Positions 58,962 through 64,000 of a stretch of 64,000 nucleotides of DNA are shown in pieces. A program made the translations under genes and the position numbers. The notes beneath the pieces were generated by a model. That model searched no databases, was not told the DNA's origin, and was given only the letters and a program-made list of their open reading frames with translations. This DNA is from Alicyclobacillus sp. SO9 (GTDB lineage Bacteria > Bacillota > Bacilli > Alicyclobacillales > Alicyclobacillaceae). Within the stretch, counting starts at the first letter, position 1; the number at the start of each line of letters is the position of its first letter. Location: positions 2,170,001-2,234,000 of the forward strand of contig NZ_CP066339.1 in NCBI RefSeq assembly GCF_016406125.1. The letters run 5' to 3'.

Positions 58962-59954
58962 GTGCCAGTGGTGTACATTGACGTCGTCTGGATTGTCAAT
59001 CTCGTCATGGACACAGTACTGCTAATGACAACAAGTTGGGTTGCGAAACGGCCGCTTCGGATGTGGAGAGTCTCTGCTGGAGGTCTGCTTGGGTCACTCT
59101 ACGCTTTGCTCTTGTTTTTCCCACCACTCTCATTGCTGACCACATGGCCCGGCAAAGCGATTGTTTCTCTGCTCATGGTCGGACTTGCAATACCCTGTCG
59201 CAACTGGCTCGAACTGCTTCGTATGTCAGTCCTGTTTTATCTTGTGTCCTTTGTTTTTGCCGGGGCTGCAATTGCCTTGAACTTTGCGATTCCCGGAACA
59301 TCGCTTGGTTCAGGCACCGTTGTGAACGGTAGTCAACTGGCCTTCAGTTCAAGCCTTCAGGGTCTAGCCTTAATTGTGGCCATTCCAGTGGGTTATGGCA
59401 CCCTTCGATTTACTTTGAACAGGGTCAAAGCAGTAAAGACGCAGGCAAACAGTCTCTATGAGGTGCAGGTGACTCTGTTTCAACGAAAAATTTGTTTCAC
59501 AGGTTTAGCGGATACAGGGAATCAACTTCGTGATCCGCTGTCGCGAAGACCTGTTTGCCTGCTTGACCAGGACATTTGGCTAAAGCTGTTTCCAGATGAC
59601 TTTCAAAACATGGTCAACAAGGGAACTGACGTGGTAACGGCAGTATCGAGACAATCAATGGATGGGTATCAACAAAGAATTGCAATGATTCCGTTTCGTG
59701 GAGCTGGAGGTGCGTCCCAAATCACGGTTGGCATACGTCCTGATAAGGTTGAGTTGGAACGAAACGGAGTCGAAGTCTCAGGAATATCTGAATGTCTGTT
59801 TGCAGCGCATCAAGGAAAATTTTCGGTGGACGGAAGGTTTCAGGGAATTCTTCACATTGAAGTAATAACGGGGGATGACAACTTTGAAAATGACTCTATT
59901 ACCTCCGCGACTCAGTCTCAAAATGCGGATTCAACTTCAACTTTTCTGGATTAG
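58962..59954 (+). CDS. spoIIGA: Sporulation sigma-E processing protease SpoIIGA
   Basis: 330 residues. Five membrane helices in the first half ([20 protein letters not shown]...) and a cytoplasmic aspartic-protease-like domain with the active motif [16 protein letters not shown]. It cleaves the pro-sequence of sigma-E at the sporulation septum after a signal from SpoIIR. GTG at 58962 lies 8 nt after GCGGGG; ATG at 58956 is possible. The last 20 or so residues are Ser/Thr/Asn-rich and their codons overlap sigE, which is not so in B. subtilis. Confidence 0.93.
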   Translation: MPVVYIDVVWIVNLVMDTVLLMTTSWVAKRPLRMWRVSAGGLLGSLYALLLFFPPLSLLTTWPGKAIVSLLMVGLAIPCRNWLELLRMSVLFYLVSFVFAGAAIALNFAIPGTSLGSGTVVNGSQLAFSSSLQGLALIVAIPVGYGTLRFTLNRVKAVKTQANSLYEVQVTLFQRKICFTGLADTGNQLRDPLSRRPVCLLDQDIWLKLFPDDFQNMVNKGTDVVTAVSRQSMDGYQQRIAMIPFRGAGGASQITVGIRPDKVELERNGVEVSGISECLFAAHQGKFSVDGRFQGILHIEVITGDDNFENDSITSATQSQNADSTSTFLD

Positions 59955-60633
59955 GATTCGAAAGAGTCTGGCTGGCGGGTATGAAGAAGTCTATTACGTG
60001 GGTGGCAGTGAAGCTCTGCCGCCGCCGCTTACTCGTGATGAAGAGGCGTATTTACTGGAAAAACTGCCGTCTGGCGACGAGGCAGTCAGGTCTATGTTGA
60101 TTGAGCGAAATTTACGGTTGGTAGTCTATATTGCCAGAAAATTCGAAAATACGGGCCTGAACATTGAGGACCTGGTCTCTATCGGAGCCATTGGTCTGAT
60201 TAAAGCGGTAAATACGTTCGACCCCAGTAAGAAGATTAAACTGGCGACCTATGCTTCTCGGTGTATTGAGAATGAAATTTTGATGTTTCTACGGAGAAAC
60301 AACAAAATCAGGTCAGAGGTTTCCTTTGATGAGCCGCTCAATGTAGATTGGGATGGAAATGAGTTACTGTTGTCAGACGTTCTGGGAACAGAGCCTGACA
60401 CAATTTATCGCAATCTTGAGGAAGAAGTAGACAGAGAACTGCTGTATGACGCTTTGCAGCAATTGTCAGACAGAGAGCAGACGATTATGAAACTTCGGTT
60501 TGGATTAGGCACCCAAGAAGAGATGACACAAAAGGACGTTGCAGACCTTCTGGGCATATCGCAGTCGTACATATCGCGACTTGAAAAAAGAATTATCCGG
60601 CGGCTACAAAAGGAATTCGATAAGATGATGTAA
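59884..60633 (+). CDS. sigE: RNA polymerase sigma-E (mother cell, early)
   Basis: 249 residues. A pro-sequence precedes the conserved cleavage region [21 protein letters not shown]. Region 2 ([57 protein letters not shown]) and region 4 ([14 protein letters not shown]...[18 protein letters not shown]) are intact. TTG at 59884, 9 nt after GGGGG, is preferred; it gives a pro-sequence about 10 residues longer than in B. subtilis. An internal ATG at 59923 would give a typical length but has no ribosome site. It overlaps spoIIGA by 71 nt. Confidence 0.94.
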   Translation: MKMTLLPPRLSLKMRIQLQLFWIRIRKSLAGGYEEVYYVGGSEALPPPLTRDEEAYLLEKLPSGDEAVRSMLIERNLRLVVYIARKFENTGLNIEDLVSIGAIGLIKAVNTFDPSKKIKLATYASRCIENEILMFLRRNNKIRSEVSFDEPLNVDWDGNELLLSDVLGTEPDTIYRNLEEEVDRELLYDALQQLSDREQTIMKLRFGLGTQEEMTQKDVADLLGISQSYISRLEKRIIRRLQKEFDKMM

Positions 60634-60673
60634 GGCTTCACCTTGGAGACTGCAATTTTACCCAATTTATTGT

Positions 60674-60702
60674 GCATAAGTTTACCCCCTTCGGAAATAC
60701 TG
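60674..60702 (+). promoter_or_regulatory. SigF/SigG-type promoter before sigG
   Basis: GCATA (60674-60678) and GGAAATACTG (60693-60702) at 14 bp match the forespore sigma consensus (GYATA, about 15 bp, GGNNANAMTR). sigG of B. subtilis is transcribed by sigF and by itself. Confidence 0.7.
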
Positions 60703-60781
60703 TGGACGGACTCCGAAATATTCGTCTAGGTTCCGAAAGTTAGGTTTTGTTACAGGTCAGTCATCATAGGGGGAACAGGGC

Positions 60782-61561
60782 TTGAAGCACAATAAAGTGG
60801 AAATCTGTGGAGTGAATACGTCACAGTTGCCTGTTCTGAGCAACACAGAGATGCGGGAATTGTTTACGAAACTTCAGAGTGGACAGGACTGGGCCAGGGA
60901 AAAACTTGTTAACGGCAATCTTCGTCTGGTACTTTCCGTCATTCAGCGATTCAACAATCGCGGAGAGTATGTAGACGACCTGTTCCAGGTTGGCTGTATA
61001 GGACTCATGAAGGCAATCGATAATTTTGATTTAAGCCAGAACGTTCGCTTTTCGACCTATGCTGTGCCCATGATTATTGGGGAGATTCGGCGTTATTTGC
61101 GTGACAATAATCCAATCCGCGTCAGCCGGTCTTTGCGGGACATTGCCTACAAGGCGCTCCAAGTCAGAGACAGGCTGACTAATAAGAACTTGCGTGAGCC
61201 GACAGTCGTCGAAATTGCCAAGGAAATGGACGTGCCCAAAGAAGAAGTCGTTTTTGCTCTGGACGCCATCCAAGACCCTGTTTCGATGTTCGAACCAATT
61301 TACAATGACGGCGGTGACCCAATCTACGTAATGGATCAATTACACGATGATAAGAATCTTGACCATACGTGGGTGGAAGGCATTGCAGTGCGGGAAGCCA
61401 TGCACAAGTTGAACGACCGGGAGAAAAAAATCCTGTCCATGCGTTTTTACGAAGGAAAAACGCAAATGGAAGTGGCTGAGGAAATAGGCATATCGCAAGC
61501 ACAAGTTTCGCGTTTGGAGAAAGCTGCCATATCCCGCATGCAAAAGCACGTTGAGGCTTAA
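60782..61561 (+). CDS. sigG: RNA polymerase sigma-G (forespore, late)
   Basis: 259 residues. The N-terminus KHNKVEICGVNTSQLPVLSN is the sigma-G signature that binds the anti-sigma SpoIIAB. Region 2 (NLRLVLSVIQRFNNRGEYVDDLFQVGCIGLMKAIDNFDLSQNVRFSTYAVPMIIGEIRRYLRDN) and region 4 (REKKILSMRFYEGKTQMEVAEEIGISQAQVSRLEKAAI) are complete. TTG start. A sigF/sigG-type promoter lies about 80 nt upstream. Confidence 0.97.
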   Translation: MKHNKVEICGVNTSQLPVLSNTEMRELFTKLQSGQDWAREKLVNGNLRLVLSVIQRFNNRGEYVDDLFQVGCIGLMKAIDNFDLSQNVRFSTYAVPMIIGEIRRYLRDNNPIRVSRSLRDIAYKALQVRDRLTNKNLREPTVVEIAKEMDVPKEEVVFALDAIQDPVSMFEPIYNDGGDPIYVMDQLHDDKNLDHTWVEGIAVREAMHKLNDREKKILSMRFYEGKTQMEVAEEIGISQAQVSRLEKAAISRMQKHVEA

Positions 61562-61698
61562 TTTCTAAAGAGATGGTTCTAGCGCGATACTGACGTCTAA
61601 ATGAGCGGGCCCATTTCATATACATGAACATAATCTCGTTCGAAACGGCATTTTCGTTGAGTTGCAATGGCCGGTTTTAGGAAGGGGCGTGATAGTTC

Positions 61699-61995
61699 AT
61701 GGTACGAATTTCGGACCTGCAGTCTAAAGACGTCGTAAATGTTGCAGACGGAAAACGGCTGGGAACAATCGGTGACCTTGACGTCGATGTGAACAGCGGT
61801 CTGATTAAGGCGATTGTCATTCCTGCAGAATCCCGATTCTTTGGAATGGTTGGGGGCGGGCAGGATTATGTGGTCCCCTGGAACCAGATAATCCGCATCG
61901 GGTCGGATGTCATTCTCGTTGATTTACGTGCATCCAGGGAACCGGGTTACTACTTGCCCCCTGAGACCGGAAAACGGGGAACAGGCGGCTATTAG
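61699..61995 (+). CDS. ylmC: YlmC/YmxH family PRC-barrel protein
   Basis: 98 residues. A PRC-barrel fold: RISDLQSKDVVNVADGKRLGTIGDLDVDVNSGLIKAIVIPA...DYVVPWNQIIRIGSDVILVDL. Conserved after sigG in spore formers and annotated as YlmC/YmxH; function unknown. ATG after GGAAGGGGCG. About 115 nt of non-coding sequence separates it from ylmD. Confidence 0.9.
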   Translation: MVRISDLQSKDVVNVADGKRLGTIGDLDVDVNSGLIKAIVIPAESRFFGMVGGGQDYVVPWNQIIRIGSDVILVDLRASREPGYYLPPETGKRGTGGY

Positions 61996-62110
61996 GTGTA
62001 TGTTTACGCTCTGTCCGGACAAAGTATTGGGGAAAAGCCTGATTGTTCTTGACGCCGCTCGCGAAGAAAGGGATACTTACCGCAGGAATTTGTCGCGGGA
62101 GGTGGCGTGG

Positions 62111-62932
62111 TTGTTAACGGCTTGGACAGGAAATGCAACGGGCGGTACAACATGGATCCGCACGAATTGGCCGGGAGATACTGCTCGCGGCCTCTTTTCA
62201 TTTCGCCATGGCGGCGTCAGTGAAGGGCCGTACGCGAGCCTAAACCTTGGATTGTCGGTACATGACAATCCCCATGCGGTGGAGCAAAACCGAAGAATTG
62301 CGGCACAACAAGTCGGCGGTGACCTTGAAGACTGGGTTTTGGGTCAACAAGTACACGGTTCGCACGTTGCGGCTGTGAGCCTTGCAGACAAAGGCAAAGG
62401 AATTCATCATGTTCATCCGCCATTGCCCGAAACAGACGGCTTAATTACCAACGTTCCCGGCATTACTTTGGCGGTATTGGCTGCGGACTGTGTTCCCGTT
62501 CTGTTCTACGATTCAGAACGGCAGGTTATTGGAGCTGCTCATTCCGGCTGGCAGGGTACTGTTGCTCACATCAGCGTACGCGTTTTGGAAGAAATGAGTC
62601 GCATGTATGGTACCAAGCCGGAGAATGTGCACGTTGCCCTCGGACCTTCTATAAGACGCTGTTGCTACGAAGTGGACGAACGCGTCGCAGGCAAGATTAG
62701 AGCCGCGTTTGGCGAGCGGTATCTCGTCAGAAGACCGCTGATTCCTGGTAAATACCTCTTGGGAATACAGGACTGTATTCGCTCGGACCTGGAACAACAC
62801 GGTGTCAATGCAAAAAGTATTGTGGATGCAGGTGTCTGCACATCTTGCCGCGTTGAACACTTGTATTCGCACCGCAAGGAGCACGGGAGCACAGGTCGCA
62901 GTGCGGGCATCGTACGCCTTACACCGATTTAG
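62111..62932 (+). CDS. ylmD: Laccase-domain protein YlmD (purine nucleoside phosphorylase type)
   Basis: 273 residues. DUF152/YfiH fold. FSFRHGGVSEGPYASLNLGLSVHDN, the metal-site AADCVPVLFYD, AAHSGWQGTV, and DAGVCTSCRVEHLYSHRKEHGSTGR are the family motifs with the His/Cys zinc ligands. Homologues split purine nucleosides phosphorolytically. TTG at 62111 is chosen from GGGAGG 8 nt upstream and from family length; the open frame extends to 61907 but overlaps ylmC. Confidence 0.88.
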   Translation: MLTAWTGNATGGTTWIRTNWPGDTARGLFSFRHGGVSEGPYASLNLGLSVHDNPHAVEQNRRIAAQQVGGDLEDWVLGQQVHGSHVAAVSLADKGKGIHHVHPPLPETDGLITNVPGITLAVLAADCVPVLFYDSERQVIGAAHSGWQGTVAHISVRVLEEMSRMYGTKPENVHVALGPSIRRCCYEVDERVAGKIRAAFGERYLVRRPLIPGKYLLGIQDCIRSDLEQHGVNAKSIVDAGVCTSCRVEHLYSHRKEHGSTGRSAGIVRLTPI

Positions 62933-62997
62933 CAGGATTTACGGTCGACATGCGGAACTTAAATAGGTGCATACAAAATTGGGGGAGTGACGGTTAC

Positions 62998-63711
62998 TTG
63001 GAAGAGCACAACCCGTTTCAAGCACCCGCAGCGGCACTGTTGGAGGAAATTCGGTCGGCCTGTGAAAGAGCCGGACGAGATGCCCACCGAGTTGAAGTCA
63101 TCGGTGTGACAAAAACCGTGGACAAAAACGCGATCACCCCGCTGCTGGAGGCCGGAATCTGTCACTTCGGTGAGAATCGTTGGCAACAGGCGAAAGACAA
63201 AGTAACTTTGCCGAACACAGACTCCGCCGTGTGGCATTTCATCGGACGCTTACAGTCCAACAAGGTGAAGTACATTGTCCGGCACTTTCAGTGGATACAT
63301 TCATTGACTTCTGTTCCGCTTGCCAAAGAAGTTAGCAAGCGTGCAGAGCAGATTGGCGTAACAATGCAGTGCATGCTTCAAGTGAACGTGTCTGGTGAAG
63401 AAACAAAGGACGGCATTGCGTCAGATGAGATTGTGCCAATTCTTCAGGAGATACGGGAATTGCCGGGGGTTCGCATTCGCGGGCTCATGACAATGGCTCC
63501 GTTTTATGAGGATCCGTTGTTGACGCGACCTACCTTTGCAGCACTTAGGGAAGCGTTGACGGACACGCGGGAAAGGCTGTCTTGGCCAGACCTGACAGAA
63601 TTGTCCATGGGCATGTCACATGACTTCCAAGTTGCCGTCGAGGAAGGTGCCACCATGGTTCGAATCGGCCGTCGATTAATGAATGAATGGACAGAGCTAA
63701 AGCAGGAGTGA
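62998..63711 (+). CDS. ylmE: PLP homeostasis protein YlmE (YggS family)
   Basis: 237 residues, single-domain alanine-racemase-like barrel. The PLP lysine is in VEVIGVTKTVDKNAI, FGENRWQQAKDK follows, then WHFIGRLQSNKVKYIV and LSMGMSHDFQVAVEEGATMVRIGR. Members keep free PLP and amino-acid pools in balance. TTG at 62998 follows GGGGGAG; the frame runs open to 62950. The next gene is ylmG at 9 nt, where sepF would be expected. Confidence 0.93.
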   Translation: MEEHNPFQAPAAALLEEIRSACERAGRDAHRVEVIGVTKTVDKNAITPLLEAGICHFGENRWQQAKDKVTLPNTDSAVWHFIGRLQSNKVKYIVRHFQWIHSLTSVPLAKEVSKRAEQIGVTMQCMLQVNVSGEETKDGIASDEIVPILQEIRELPGVRIRGLMTMAPFYEDPLLTRPTFAALREALTDTRERLSWPDLTELSMGMSHDFQVAVEEGATMVRIGRRLMNEWTELKQE

Positions 63712-63720
63712 GCAGAAAAC

Positions 63721-63999
63721 ATGTGGTTTCAATTGGTAAACATCATAGGTAACATTCTTTATATTTACTTGTATCTGTTAATTGCAGTGGCCATCATGTC
63801 GTGGATCCCGGATGTGGCAGAAACACAACTTGGGCGGATTCTGCGGCGTATTACGGACCCCTACTTGAATTTGTTCCGCAGGTTTATTCCGCCGCTGAAC
63901 CTCGGAGGGATGATGCTGGACATTGCTTTCTTCATTGCATTTTTCGTGTATTACTTGGCCATTAACGAGGTTATCCGTTTGCTGAACAGCTTTGGATAA
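63721..63999 (+). CDS. ylmG: YggT-family membrane protein YlmG
   Basis: 92 residues with two membrane segments (VNIIGNILYIYLYLLIAVAIMSWI and LDIAFFIAFFVYYLAINEVI) around RRITDPYLNLFRRFIPPL, the YggT motif. A membrane protein tied to division and Fe-S or osmotic functions in other lineages; role in Bacilli not settled. The stop is at the window edge. ylmH and divIVA would be expected beyond. Confidence 0.92.
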   Translation: MWFQLVNIIGNILYIYLYLLIAVAIMSWIPDVAETQLGRILRRITDPYLNLFRRFIPPLNLGGMMLDIAFFIAFFVYYLAINEVIRLLNSFG

Positions 64000-64000
64000 T

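Noticed and set aside
61907-62110. N-terminal extension of ylmD into ylmC
   Set aside because: The longer frame would overlap ylmC by 89 nt and exceed the family length; a good ribosome site precedes TTG at 62111.
1-64000. CRISPR arrays, prophage, transposons, or defence islands
   Set aside because: No spaced identical repeats of CRISPR type, no integrase, transposase, or phage structural genes, and no restriction or toxin-antitoxin signatures were seen.

Overview
The window looks like a chromosomal segment of a low-to-mid GC, endospore-forming Bacillota (class Bacilli). Supporting genes are sigE, sigG, spoIIGA, spoVD, spoVE, a Ger(x)C lipoprotein, an RsfA-type regulator, bacillithiol enzyme BshC, and a meso-diaminopimelate-type MurE. 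Gene order (bshC-mraZ-rsmH-ftsL-pbpB-spoVD-murE-mraY-murD-spoVE-murG-murB-murA-divIB-sbp-ftsA-ftsZ-spoIIGA-sigE-sigG-ylmCDE-ylmG) resembles Bacillus, with murA after murB. Frequent TTG/GTG starts and overall gene make-up suggest Alicyclobacillaceae or a close relative; that placement is an inference.

Layout. 1-1.1 kb: a CoA-binding protein and a tiny Gly/His/Met-rich membrane protein. 1.2-13.6 kb: arginine biosynthesis (argC, argB, argD, a short N-acetylglutamate synthase-like GNAT on the other strand, a 1526-residue glutamate synthase, argF-argG-argH). ARG-box-like operators sit before argC, between the GNAT gene and the glutamate synthase gene, and over the argF promoter, so glutamate supply and arginine synthesis appear co-regulated. 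argJ is missing between argC and argB. 13.7-19.2 kb: aspartokinase lysC with a folded leader, then serA behind a ZTP riboswitch, serC, and a HAD hydrolase that could supply the missing phosphoserine phosphatase step. 19.3-19.8 kb: tRNA-Ser, tRNA-Met, tRNA-Thr. 20-24.5 kb: small conserved Bacilli proteins (DUF1292, YlbF-like, DUF3055, ReoY/YpiB-like, an isochorismatase-fold protein lacking its catalytic Cys, a DUF2892 membrane protein).

24.6-36.4 kb: clpP under a CtsR box, a MidA-type methyltransferase, gapB with two CcpN-like operators, a cysteine desulfurase plus thiI pair for tRNA 4-thiouridine, rsfA, gerC with a convergent Pro/Gln-repeat protein, an SDR reductase, and an HMG-CoA lyase/enoyl-CoA hydratase pair typical of leucine catabolism. 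36.6-58.8 kb: bshC and the division and cell wall (dcw) cluster, opened by MraZ boxes at exact 10-bp spacing and interrupted by a strong terminator after murA. 58.9-64 kb: the early mother-cell/forespore sigma locus (spoIIGA-sigE, sigG with a sigF-type promoter) and ylmC-ylmD-ylmE-ylmG, from which sepF (ylmF) is absent.

Most of the window is conserved core genome. I see no CRISPR array, prophage, insertion sequence, or defence island, and no convincing wholly new system. The most useful observations are regulatory (ZTP riboswitch on serA, the ARG-box regulon including glutamate synthase, CcpN boxes on gapB, MraZ repeats, a crossed-hairpin lysC leader), plus gene-content oddities (no argJ, no sepF, an isochorismatase-like pseudoenzyme, a spoIIGA/sigE overlap) and several unannotated small ORFs.
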